The notes under the pieces are model-generated. The model saw nothing but the letters and a program-made list of their open reading frames with translations, made no database searches and was not told the origin of the DNA. Of a stretch of DNA of 20,373 nt, positions 1 to 8,974 are shown piece by piece. How positions within the stretch are numbered: the stretch's first letter is position 1; every line of letters starts with the position of its first letter. The position numbers were made by a program, and so were the translations under genes. The stretch is from Chara braunii (taxonomy: Eukaryota; Streptophyta; Charophyceae; Charales; Characeae): positions 441,438-461,810 of the forward strand of contig BFEA01000188.1 of the NCBI GenBank assembly GCA_003427395.1. The letters are read 5' to 3'.

Positions 1-92
<92 letters not shown>
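1..92. repeat. Compound (GT)n(GA)n microsatellite
   Basis: About 12 GT units run directly into about 33 GA units with a single interruption (aaag) near position 85. Read as protein it gives an Arg-Glu alternating peptide, which is a by-product of the dinucleotide repeat and not evidence of a gene. The tract is cut by the window edge, so its full length is unknown. Confidence 0.97.
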
Positions 93-93
<1 letters not shown>

Positions 94-304
94 GGCTGGA
101 ATGTTGTACAGTCCACCAACCAGCCATAGGCGCGAAGCGCCATCACAACGGCCCTCTCCTCCTTCATCATCTTCTTCCATCGATCGTAACCTTCGGATGA
201 GACGAGAAAGGGACTGGCAAGAGCCAACGCCCACCCCCTGATTTTCGTCCTAGACTTCTTCTTTCTCGCCTTTGCATTCATCGAGGTCGCCATTGTCCTC
301 GTAG
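93..304. other. Unassigned flank, no supported gene
   Basis: Pyrimidine-rich stretches (cctctcctccttcatcatc; cttcttctttctcgcc) with no recognisable protein or RNA. The plus-strand reading frame through it is open only because the microsatellite before it has no stops. Confidence 0.5.
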
Positions 305-379
305 TTGACTCAAGACTGTCCACCACTAACATCCTTTCATTTGTCGGAAGAGGGAGCCGCCCCTGCATCTGGGAAAGCA

Positions 380-590
380 GTAGTAGATGTGGCAGTTGTG
401 GACGACTTCGCAACAGACGCCCTCCTGGCAGCAGATGCCGTGACAGCAACTGATATGGCAGCAGATGATGATGTAGCAGCAAATGGCTTGGTAGCAAATG
501 GACTGGCAGCAGATGACGTGGCATAAGATGACGCAACCGAAGATGACGTCATAGCAGATGACATAGCAGCAAATGGTTCCGGTAGGGGCA
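380..590 (+). repeat. Ala/Asp-type minisatellite in triplet phase
   Basis: A degenerate array of 15-18-bp units built from GCAGCAGATGAYGTA and GCAGCAAATGGN. Units stay in the same triplet phase, so the plus strand reads as a repetitive Ala-Ala-Asp/Asn-Asp/Gly-Val/Leu peptide. An in-frame TAA (524-526) interrupts it, and the same frame reopens for about 60 more bases of repeat. A coding origin is possible because unit lengths are multiples of three, but no start, splice sites or domain can be identified. It is best treated as a minisatellite, possibly from a decayed coding exon (ORF about 305-526). Confidence 0.65.
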
Positions 591-815
591 TCTCAAAAAT
601 TTCCCCCCTGGCTTTTAACGGTCATCCGGTAGGGGCATCCCACAAATTTGGGACCGGGACCGGTAGGGGCGTAACGAAAAGATTTCAGGCCTAAACGACA
701 CCGGGGTCTTATGGAAAATTTGAACCCTACTCAAAGGGGCGCGACAAAGTAAATTGGTCGTCGGAGGGGCGTGACAAGAAATAACGCAAATTACAGGGGC
801 GCCAGACAAATTTTC
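577..815. repeat. Six degenerate AGGGGCRTGACAAA repeats
   Basis: A short motif close to AGGGGCGTGACAAATTT recurs near 583, 631, 664, 734, 767 and 794, at irregular spacing of about 30-70 bp. The first three copies are preceded by CCGGT. It abuts the Ala/Asp minisatellite, so two unrelated tandem arrays lie end to end. No coding or RNA role can be seen. Confidence 0.6.
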
Positions 816-1780
816 CCTTCTTTTTTTTTTAGAGGGTCGAACATACTATCTCGGGAGGACGTCTCCCCAATTGTCCGACCAGACAAGTCGAGCATCCAGA
901 GGGGTCCCACGTCCGCCCTGGTAAGCTAGTTTTTTTTGTGGTTTTTTTTTTTTTTTCATAGGTGCGCCGATGGATGGTTTTTTTTTTTTGTCTTTGAAAG
1001 TACCACAAAACAAAATAGAATAGGACTCACGCTCGACACAACGTGGTGCGCAGTGAAATTCAGCTTCGGTAAAAAGAAGATTGGAGGTAGTGGTGGTTTA
1101 AATCGTAGTAAAATACTGCAGTGTGAGTTACGTTGTCGGAGCAGACACCCTTAGAATGTATTTGTTCGGGATTTTCCATGTCAGACATTGTCTGATCATT
1201 TCATTGAATTGAGGGACCTGATGAGATATGCTTTTTCCAAAGGCTTATTTGAACTAGCCCTATGACCGAGAGACTAAAACATATGGAGACGGATGTATGT
1301 TTGTCTAATCTTGGGTCGGAGTAGGGTGGAATGGATGACTTCGGCAGCTTGTCTCATCAAGTCAAATAAGACAGTATGACTACTTTATCAGTTGCCCCAA
1401 AATTATTATCGGAGCCGAACCCCCGTTGGTGGTCCAGTGTAGTGCTCTACTTATGGAGTTCGACCCGTGGTGGTCGGGTTTATTTCGATTTTGTGTTATT
1501 GGTTCTACCATGTGGTGCTCGGGTTCTTTCAATTATTGTTTCAACTTATGTTGAATCGTATACATGTCTAATTGCTATGATTAATTCGTTTTGATGTAAT
1601 TGAGTGCTGTTACTGTCACTGTTTGTTTTACTCGTGTCTAAGGGACTAGGATTGAGTTGTGGGTTTCATGGTGGGTTGAGACCGTCCTAGTCGACCGGCG
1701 TACGCTTCGTACTTAGGAGATCAACGCCATTGGGAACGCATGACGTTCAAGTTTGGGCGAGGCTCTAACTACACGTGCCT
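816..1780. other. Gene-poor spacer with T tracts
   Basis: No recognisable gene. T homopolymers lie at 821-830, 930-956 and 979-989. The segment 921-961 (CTG|GTAAGC ... TTTCATAG|G) has intron-like ends but is only 41 bp and mostly T, so the match may be chance. The remainder has several short ORFs without family resemblance. Confidence 0.5.
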
Positions 1781-2055
1781 ATATTACAGCGAAACGAGCA
1801 AATGCCCTCGGCTGACCTACCTCTGCGACTGCATGTAAAAACCTTTGCATGTGGGTCAGTAGCTCGGTAGGGATACGCCCCTAAGGCTGGTGACAGCCCC
1901 TTAGGGAAGGTAAGTTGTGCCCCGCGGAAACCTATCATGTCATAGTGGACCGTGGGAAGTACAGTTGGCGCATCCGGCTAAAGCTGGCAAGGTGACAACG
2001 ACCACGGACGTCTCGGTGGTTCGCGGGATTACTTGTGCGTTATCCCAAGTTGTCT
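1781..2055 (+). repeat. Dispersed 290-bp repeat, copy A
   Basis: One of four diverged copies of the same sequence in this window. Shared blocks, in order, are TRYTACRRCGA, TTGACCTACC, TGCGRTTGCA, GGGTCGGTAGCTC, GGATACGCC, GGTGACARCCCCT, AGGTAAGTTGTRCC, then a weaker 3' part ending near ttacttgtgcgt. The segment 1860-1871 (TAGCTCGGTAGG) resembles a pol III A box, but there is no convincing B box at proper spacing. The class is unknown; a SINE, a solo LTR or a MITE remain possible. Homology may run on to about 2092. Confidence 0.7.
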
Positions 2056-2319
2056 TTTGGTTGTTTATTGTTTTACTCGTGCATGACCTGGCCAGAAGAA
2101 CTCTAGCCTTTTGCGAAAAAAGGTGGGGGGCGATGTGCTCAACAACGCCATTTCTTGTTGGCGACTGTGAAGATCAAGTATTAAGGGGTGGTAGGGTAAT
2201 CCTGTGCGAGTTACTCCGCTACTTATTTGTACCTATGTGTGATTTGTTTGAAAAAGTGGTGGAATACTTTAGTGCAATTTATTTCACTAATTGTGTGATT
2301 TAATATCATGTGCATTACA
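2056..2319. other. Unassigned spacer
   Basis: Lies between the first dispersed-repeat copy and the palindromic array. Apart from a possible short continuation of the repeat (to about 2092), nothing recognisable is present. An open plus-strand frame runs through it but shows no domain. Confidence 0.4.
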
Positions 2320-2972
2320 AAGTTGTCGATAAGAGGGATGAGGGCTCCAGTGTGAGTCATCATGCCGCTTCACTATGTGTCATTCGTTTATATTTTTTAT
2401 TTATTTATAATATATATCAATTATCTTATGATAGGCGAACTGTGAAACCACTCGAGTATAAGTTGCTTTATTGATCGCTTGCATGTCAAACGAGTAGTAG
2501 GAGGCTCCAATGTTGGTTGTCCTAATACTCGTTCCACCCCAGGATGATTAACATTTAAAGATGGATGAAATGCATGTGATTGGAATGTCGTAAGATACTC
2601 CACTGTAAGTTATCATACTACTTGGTTGAGTATGTTTAACATTTATAGAAATATATGAAGTCTGATCGATTACTAACTAGGTACAAACGGTTTGTCCAAA
2701 CACTGAATAAGTAATAGGATACTTTAGTGAGGGTCGTACTAGTACTTGTTCAAAGGTTAGACGATTGTTTATTCAAAGCTATGGCAGGGGGTTCCACTGA
2801 GGATCATCTTATTACTAACTTGAACCTAACCTAACTAGTGTGGAAAGAGTAGTATCATAATCCAGTGTGAGTTATCCTTCTATTTATTTTTCTGTTTGCT
2901 TACTTATCCTCTACTTGTCAAACGCTGAAACGAGTAGTAGGATATTTCAGTAAGGGTCATCGTATTACTTAT

Positions 2973-3212
2973 TAGGCTATAAGAAGTAGTATGAAGCTTC
3001 AATAAGGATCACTATATTATTTGTTTAAGTCCAAACTAAATAATATTTGAAAAGTAGTATGGTACTTCAGTGTGAGTTATACTACTACTTGTTTAACTTT
3101 GAATTAGTATTAAGTTCGAGTCATCCTATTGCACGTTTGAAGTCAGACTGCTTATTCTTCAAGGAGCAGTAGGGGCTTTAGTGAATGTCATCCTATTACT
3201 AACTAGAAGAAG
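2973..3212. repeat. 240-bp tandem duplication, copy 1
   Basis: The segment starting TAGGCTATAAGAAGTAG recurs at exactly +240 bp (3213-3452) with scattered single-base differences and no net indel. It carries about four palindromic units, so the larger array grew in part by segmental duplication. Confidence 0.9.
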
Positions 3213-3452
3213 TAGGCTACAAGAAGTAGTATGAAGCTTCAATAAGGATCACTATATTATTTGCTTAAGTCCAAACTAAATAATATTTGAAAAGTAGTAT
3301 GGTACTTCACTGTGAGTTATACTACTACTTGTTTAACTTTAAATGAGTGGTAAGTTCGAGTCATCCTATTGCAAGTTTCAATTGAGACTGCATATTATTC
3401 AAGGAGCAGTAAAGGCTTTAGTGAGGGTCATCCTATTATTAACTAGAACTTT
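3213..3452. repeat. 240-bp tandem duplication, copy 2
   Basis: Second copy of the 240-bp unit, directly adjacent to the first. Homology fades after TTAACTAGAA near 3446. It is more recent than the degenerate palindromic units it contains, since the two 240-bp copies match each other far better than the units do. Confidence 0.9.
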
Positions 3453-3835
3453 ATACGAATCTATAATGTAAATAAATGTGAATTGTTTGTTGGATGTTAA
3501 AATAAATAGTAGGGTATTCCACTTTGAGTCATTCTACTATTTGTTTTATTCTGATACTCAGATACTCCAGTGTGAGTTATCTTACTACTTTTGTGAATTA
3601 TTTATGTATGTAACTATCTATCGTTCGCTTGCACGTTGATCGATTAAAATTAAAAGGGTGGTTGGATGCTCTTCTTTTCGTTATCCGACTACTTGTTTGA
3701 TTATAGATTATCTTTAAAATTTGATTAAGTAACGATGGATTTGAGTGTGAATCGATCCACTACTTGTGTGCGTCAAACTAAGACGAGACAAGATAAATAA
3801 TAAGAGGGTACTCAAGTGAGAGTGACTTTACGGGT

Positions 3836-4829
3836 CATAGAAAGAACAAAGAAACATAAGGTCACAGGAAAAAAAATTAGAAAAAAGAAGAACTAGCCAC
3901 ATACGGCAAATCTATTTGTGCATTTCAACGAGAAAAAGTAATAGAAACTCGAGTTGGTCCTTGTCGCGTAAGCATAAAAAAATGTTATTCATCCAAAGAG
4001 AAAAAATAAGGGGACCGAACGTAAAGAAAAAATATAAATTTTCTTTACAACTTAGAATAGAAGCATGAATCTCCTTGAAGGAAAAATGAGAATGGATAGA
4101 CTAGATAGGCGGGTTTTATGAAGTAGAACTAAGAGTTGAGCTTTGGGATGTTATTCTAAAAACTTACATTCTTTCTTTGAGGATTCGACCCTCGGAAACA
4201 ATGAGTGAAAAAAAAAGATTATTGAAATTTTATTGACATGTGTGTGTGCATGTTCATGTTTGTTGAGCTACTCCATTTAAAGGAAATAATATTAAAAAAA
4301 AATGATCTAATTGTTTGTTATTTTTTTATAACAGATCATTTTTTACCGATTCAACTATTTCTCATGACTTAATACTCACACATAAAAATAAACCTTGTAG
4401 TCAGTAAAATCGTCTCATGTGTTCAATGTCTGAAATGCCATAGTCGCTCTCAAGGATCCTTTGAAATGGAGTGAGGGGGCCAGGCGTAATAAGTCTCATG
4501 AAAGATAGTGTTGTTGGTCATAGTTTGGGGAAGTGAAAGACCGTGACAAAGTCAATAACATAGATAGGAAGTTGGCTCTCGTTAATGCGTAACATGTATT
4601 TTGTTTTCTGCATCTTTTATACAGGTATTGTAGTACGCATTTGTTTGGTGTTTCAATTGAACTAGTTTGATTTGTGTGAAGGGTCGTTCTGATACATCGC
4701 AATTCTAAAAGTGAGAATTGTTTCATCCCGTATCTTATCTTTATATTATCTTATATATAAGTACCTCTATTTGTCATATGCCAAAGATGTGTACATCGCT
4801 TAGTGATCGAATGCACTTTCAAAAATGTA
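3836..4829. other. AT-rich spacer, no gene
   Basis: A-rich on the plus strand (many A4-A9 runs) with no recognisable gene. An imperfect inverted repeat lies at 4294-4308 and 4333-4344 (A9TGATCT against AGATCATTTTTT), giving a 12-bp stem around an AT-rich loop. It may be a foldback remnant or chance in biased sequence. Confidence 0.5.
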
Positions 4830-5054
4830 TATATATACAGGTTTGTCAGGCCGAACGTACAGAGACCCCTAGGCTGACCCCCCAACGTTCGGGCGTTCGG
4901 GTCCCCGTACGAGGCCCGAGCCTGAAGGGGTTCGGACCCCGCAAAATCATATTTTGACACCTAAATATTATTATTTTTTCTGAATTTTTTTTTGTGAACT
5001 CTTTGTGATGAAATTTATGTCCCTCTTAATTTTGAAGCTATTATGTTCAGCCAA

Positions 5055-5113
5055 ACAAAAATAAAAAATCGGCAAAGATGGTGGTGTCAAAACTTGTTTG
5101 CCCACTCACTAAG
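5055..5113. repeat. Internal direct repeat of hAT-like element, copy 1
   Basis: About 60 bp (AAAAATCGGCAAAGATGG ... GCCCACTCACTAA) recurs about 197 bp later at 5251-5311 at roughly 85% identity. Both copies lie inside the element and end in the same GCCCACTCA block. Confidence 0.8.
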
Positions 5114-5250
5114 TTCTTTTTTTTTTTTTCACTTTTTGTTTATCCTTTATTTCGGGGCAGAAAAAAAATTATTATTTTTTCAAACTTTATTTGTACATTC
5201 TCTATTATGTAAGATACACATGCATAAATTTTCATGGAATTTTTCACAGT

Positions 5251-5311
5251 AAAAAAAATAAAAAATTGCCAAAAATGGCGGTGTCAAAAACGTGTTCGCC
5301 CACTCAATAAT
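5251..5311. repeat. Internal direct repeat of hAT-like element, copy 2
   Basis: Second copy (AAAAATTGCCAAAAATGGCG ... GCCCACTCAATAA). It keeps two CpGs where copy 1 has TpG, which fits deamination decay. Confidence 0.8.
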
Positions 5312-5587
5312 TTCATTCGCGTTTTATTTTTTTTAATTTTTATTTTATTATTATTATTTATCTTTAGTATTTGATTTTTATTTTAAATTTGGTAAAGAAT
5401 TTGGATGTAACATTGAGGCAAATGTTATTTAGTTTATTCTTATGCATAACATATATTGTTTTCAGATTTTCTGAAATTCTTTTTTTTTGTCCACGTTTGG
5501 CCGAACGCCCGAACGCGTCGAGAGGGAGCGTCTAAAGTTAGAGCATTCGGGTCCGGGCGTTCGGCCTGTCCCGAACGCTAGCAACCC

Positions 5588-5652
5588 TGTATATATATAT
5601 ATATATATACATATATATATGTATATATATGTATACATATATGCATATATTA
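5588..5652. repeat. AT microsatellite at the hAT target site
   Basis: (TA)n with occasional C and G (tatacatatatatatgtat). The hAT-like element inserted into or beside this tract, so the 8-bp duplication is hard to tell from the repeat itself. Confidence 0.85.
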
Positions 5653-6120
5653 ACGGATTGCTTATTGAAAATTATATAACTGGATGGTTAGGTCCATTAC
5701 AAGTATATTCAGATTTTATTTAGTGAAAACCCTTGTAGCCGTTTACTCTTAGATAATTCACTTGGTAAAGTCACAAAGGAAAGACTAGAAGAATAATTTT
5801 CACTTTGGTATAAGTCGTGAAAAGGAAAATTCGGGAATCTTCATGATTGCGGTTGAATAGATCACTCATCGATTCCAATTGTCCATATTTTGTCTCAGGT
5901 AGGATAATTCTATGAACAACCTTCATATTGAATGTCGTTCAACGTACTTAGTCAGAAGTTAGGCCTCGACTTATATTTCTTCGGGTGCCCTTCCAGTCTA
6001 AGAAATGCAAATGTGACGAATCGTCGAAAAAAAAATTGACCTGAAAAATTAAGTCGATTCAACCCCCCAAAGTTCGCCGTTCAAACGGGCAAGTCTTCGA
6101 TATTCCACTGCGGGTAACCT
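5653..6120. other. Unassigned spacer
   Basis: Nothing recognisable. Short A tract at 6026-6033. No open frame with family resemblance on either strand. Confidence 0.5.
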
Positions 6121-6422
6121 ATGCTACCAAAATCGAACAAACATTATTGGTTGACCTACCTATGCGGTTGCAAATATAAATCTTTGTTTGTGGGTCGGTA
6201 ACTCAGCAGGGATACGCCTGAGGGTGGTGACAACCCCTCAGGTAGAGGTAAGTTGTACCACGTGGAGCTTTGTCTTGTTGCACGAGGCCACAAGGGGTAT
6301 AATTGGCAAGCATCGTCGAAGTGGTATCTCCGCTGACCCAAACGCAATGCCTTACTCCTGCGTGATATTACCGTGAGGTCCGACACTTACCGCAAAGTTT
6401 GGGACTGTTGTACCCAACAGTG
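6121..6422 (+). repeat. Dispersed 290-bp repeat, copy B
   Basis: Best full-length partner of the inverted copy at 12232-12532. The two share the 5' block, GGTGACAACCCCTC, AGTTGTACC, CTCCGCTGACYCAAA, CCTTACTCSTGCGTGA, RAGGTCCGACACTT and a final GTACCYRACA. The segment 6199-6210 (TAACTCAGCAGG) resembles a pol III A box. GTAAGT at 6248-6253 sits in a strongly conserved block. Class unknown. Confidence 0.75.
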
Positions 6423-7548
6423 TTGACCGAAAGCTCGACTAGTTTGGCCAAATCTTTAAAGGATCACTCATCTTCTGTTATCATTTGATAACGGGTCAGT
6501 TTACACCACAACTTTATATTTTTCTGCACCTCAACCTAAAGCCTTAGCCCCGTAGGTCGTGATTTTCATCTATACTTCTTTCTAAATGGCAATTTTGAAT
6601 AATGGGATGGTGGAAAATGGTTTTTACTTGTATGTGTAAGGCGAGGTATGAGTCGTAGGAAACGATAAAGTTGACTCCCTTAGTGCATGGGATGTTGTCG
6701 TTTAAATTTTGTATGGTTGCAGGTATGCGTGGAAAATTATGGATTGAGTTTTGGCGATTGTCTGTGTATTGCATGAATGTTGACGGACAAGTCACATCAA
6801 TATTTGTGAGAGTGATCATCTGATGTCACACAACCTTCTTGTTTAAAGGATTCAATCATTTTTTATTGTGGACAGTGATCATAGCCAGCACACACATGTG
6901 TTAAGCATAGACCAAAACCTATGAACGTTTGCACATTTATGAGTGTGCGATGATGTTCCTTGTTTAACATTATTTTGGTGGAACGATAGAGTTCCGGGTA
7001 GATGGGTTAGCCTACTGTTGGTGGTGTGCCAAACAACCCACCGCCACTCCAAATCCCTTTCCACCATCCACGTTATCTTACCTTTTCCCTCTTTGGGGAA
7101 TAACACGGTGCACAAGATGGTAGGGTGTTCTGTCTGCTTTTGCTCTCGCTAAGGGGCTGACCCCTCGTATCAGTCGACACATGATCGTTCAATATGAGGC
7201 CATGTTTTAGAGAGGTCCTATGCTTATGGGCGCAACATAATACTCCATCATCACGACTGCTCATGTATTCTCGTATGGCTAGTCGATATGACGAGGCTCG
7301 CACCGCGGTGTTATTTATACAAAGTCTCGTGTGCGGCATCTGCTTATTCACACACCAAAAGAGTCATGGGTTGAGCGAAAAAAAAGACTAGGCTCGTTTT
7401 ATACACGGAGTTGAGTTTTCCTCGAAAAGTGTATCGCTTGGTTAGTTTGGTCGTCCAAGTTGACTGGTGTAGTCTCTTCGAAGATCAATGCATCAAGTGT
7501 CGGTTCGCGCATAGGTCCGATTCGGGCATTAACCCCACGTACCCCCAT
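6423..7548. other. Unassigned spacer between repeat copies B and C
   Basis: About 1.1 kb with several overlapping ORFs under 100 codons on both strands and no recognisable product. It lies between two same-strand copies of the 290-bp repeat. An LTR-internal-LTR arrangement was considered, but the flanking copies are only about 60-65% identical and no primer-binding site or polyprotein is seen. Confidence 0.45.
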
Positions 7549-7793
7549 ATGCTACAACGAACAAGAAACGTCCTTGACTGCGGGACTCTGCGATTGCATA
7601 CAAAAAACTTATGTACATGGTTCTGTAGCACCTAAAGGATGGTGATAACTCTCATGGGTGAAGGTAAGTTGTGCCTCATGTAACCCTATCCTGTTGTAAG
7701 GGCAGAGGTACGGCTGACACACTCGGTCGTAGAGGCAAAGACACATTTTTGTTCGCGTCCGTGAAGTCCTGCAAAATCATACGTGATGCAACC
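7549..7793 (+). repeat. Dispersed 290-bp repeat, copy C
   Basis: The most diverged of the four copies. It retains ATGCTACAACGA at the 5' end, CTGCGATTGCAT, TAGCACCTAAAGG (A-box-like, 7626-7638), GGTGATAACTCTCA and AAGGTAAGTTGTGCC. The 3' half is recognisable only in short blocks. Confidence 0.6.
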
Positions 7794-8339
7794 AGGAGAG
7801 TCCCCCTGTGAGACCGGTGCACTCGACACCACTGTTATTATGTCTTTTTTCATATTTTTTTTGGCCGCTGCGTGCTCATCTCGGATGGCGTAATATTTTT
7901 TTGCCTTCTACTAAAGGCTGGTTAATTTTAAATAAAAAGGGGGAAATTACACGGGAGTCAAAAAATGAGTTATAATTGCACTATGGGCCAAGATACAGTT
8001 TGCAACTGCAATTCGGGCAATATATACAACCCAATTTTTATTTTTGTTTTTTTTTTAATTCATAAATATAGTTTTTTTTTCCCCCCCCCCTTAAAAGGTA
8101 TCAGTGCTTAGACCAAAAATGACATTGTCGTATAGTCTGCGAACTCAAGGGCCACGAGAACTCCATTTCATCCAGGAACTTGAGCCCATCTCGTGTGAAA
8201 AAGGCAATCGAAAAGAGAGAAATCTAAACAAACTGGCAATAGTCCTCTAAAATCATGAAGACCTGCTATGTAAATAAGTCATATCTTAATTGATAAGGAG
8301 GGGTGGGGAGGGAAGCAAGAGGGGGGGGGGGAATGTTTT
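7794..8339. other. Low-complexity segment, possible LINE 3' end
   Basis: Lies just downstream (on the minus strand) of the last recognisable LINE ORF2 codons. It holds a G tract ending near 8333, a C tract around 8081-8092 and T tracts around 8044-8081. Read on the minus strand this gives A-rich runs of the kind found in a LINE tail, so the 3' UTR and tail may reach about 8040. No target-site duplication was found to fix the end. Confidence 0.4.
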
Positions 8340-8606
8340 CCCAAAAAGATGTCACTTGTACAACAATCAATAGACACTAGGCGGGGACAAGCCACCCACT
8401 GTTTTATAAACCATTGTATTCCAACTCTGCACCCCTGCACATTGTTGACTCGTTTCTTCCAATCTAGAAAGATAATTTGTCACAGTAAGCGTTTGAGCAT
8501 AAAGAGGAGTTGTTGCATTGATGGAGGCTCCACATTTCTAACCACTGTATTGCACTGTTTCCAAAGTTGTCAAAGTATAGCCGCTTGAACTGACTCAAAA
8601 ATATAG
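8340..8606 (-). pseudogene. LINE ORF2 C-terminus (broken)
   Basis: The minus-strand frame reads YIFESVQAAIL-stop-QLWKQCNTVV, then LLFMLKRLL-stop-QIIFLDWKKRV and IQWFIKQWV. This is the usual final part of plant LINE ORF2, after the Cys/His region, with the W-K-x-R/C-N pattern. It is separated from the rest of ORF2 only by the 352-bp nested hAT-like element, and the frame is shifted by one across that insertion. It ends in a C-rich stretch near 8325. The match rests on recalled family pattern rather than an alignment. Confidence 0.7.
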
Positions 8607-8614
8607 CTTATAGG
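8607..8614. repeat. Target-site duplication, left
   Basis: CTTATAGG; its partner CTTCTAGG lies at 8967-8974 (7 of 8 identical). Eight bases is the hAT length. Confidence 0.75.
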
Positions 8615-8966
8615 CTGTGTAGCATCGTATTCGGGTTCGGTGACCAAACCCGAACGTTCGCGACCGAACGTTCACGAGCGCCAAAACCCTCCAAACGCGA
8701 ATATAAAAATATTAAAAAAAACAAAAACAAATCTCAGAAAAATCTGAAAAACCTATACGTTACGTAAAATAATAATACAAGCAACTTTTGGATAGGAGGT
8801 ATGCTCAAATTCGTAACCAAACTCGAGTTAAAAATCGAAAACAAAAAAATATATATATATTTTTTTTAATATGTTCGGTCGAACACGTTCGGGAGGCGTT
8901 TGGCCGAACACTTGAACATGTTTGGACATTTGGAAAAGCTCCGAACATGTTCGGTGTGCTACATAG
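8615..8966. mobile_element. Non-autonomous hAT-like element (352 bp) inside LINE
   Basis: Inverted ends CTGTGTAGCA (8615-8624) and TGCTACATAG (8957-8966) differ by one base. They are flanked by an 8-bp duplication with one mismatch. Subterminal regions are packed with CGAACG/GTTCGG motifs (for example 8650-8675 and 8873-8910). The interior is AT-rich without a coding region. It shares with the element at 4838-5589 the subterminal motif and an internal TCAGAAAAATCTGAAAA block (there in reverse complement near 5460), so both belong to one family. It splits LINE ORF2 and is therefore younger than the LINE. Confidence 0.8.
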
Positions 8967-8974
8967 CTTCTAGG
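8967..8974. repeat. Target-site duplication, right
   Basis: CTTCTAGG, partner of 8607-8614. Confidence 0.75.

Larger units (their letters stand above)
2320..3835. repeat. Array of ~20 degenerate palindromic units
   Basis: A unit close to AAGTAGTAGGATAC, then CTCCAGTGTGAG, then TTATCCTACTACTTG recurs about 20 times with mean spacing near 73 bp (range about 40-125). The two outer parts are reverse complements, so each unit can form a hairpin with arms of about 13 bp and a loop of about 12. Clear units centre near 2350, 2520, 2603, 2727, 2868, 2947, 3072, 3312, 3425, 3525, 3565 and 3740; others are weaker. Subtypes differ in the loop (CTCCAGTGTGAG, CTTTAGTGAGGG, CTTCAATAAGGA). Sequence between units is AT-rich and poorly conserved. 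No ORF, transposase or known satellite is recognised. Confidence 0.8.
4838..5589. mobile_element. Non-autonomous hAT-like element (752 bp)
   Basis: The ends are CAGGTTTG on the left and CAACCCTG on the right, i.e. inverted CAGGKTTG termini as in hAT transposons. An 8-bp TATATATA lies immediately outside both ends (4830-4837, 5590-5597), the hAT target-duplication length, although the site is itself an AT repeat. Inside both ends lie clustered CGAACG/CGTTCG motifs typical of subterminal transposase-binding sites, including inverted GGCCGAACG blocks (left about 4850, right about 5500 and 5560). The interior is AT-rich, has no transposase, and contains a 60-bp direct repeat. It is probably a deletion derivative mobilised in trans. 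Confidence 0.8.

Noticed and set aside
5-241. Open frame encoding an Arg-Glu alternating peptide
   Set aside because: Open only because the GT/GA microsatellite lacks stops; no domain follows.
2320-3835. CRISPR array
   Set aside because: Units are too degenerate, spacing is irregular, there are no unique spacers of constant length and no cas genes, and the context is eukaryotic.
4179-4193. tRNA T-loop-like sequence on the minus strand (GAGGGTCGAATCCTC)
   Set aside because: No A-box or acceptor stem at the right distance; the surrounding sequence is A-rich and cannot form a cloverleaf.
6121-7793. LTR retrotransposon bounded by repeat copies B and C
   Set aside because: The copies are only about 60-65% alike, with no primer-binding site, polypurine tract, polyprotein or target duplication between or around them.
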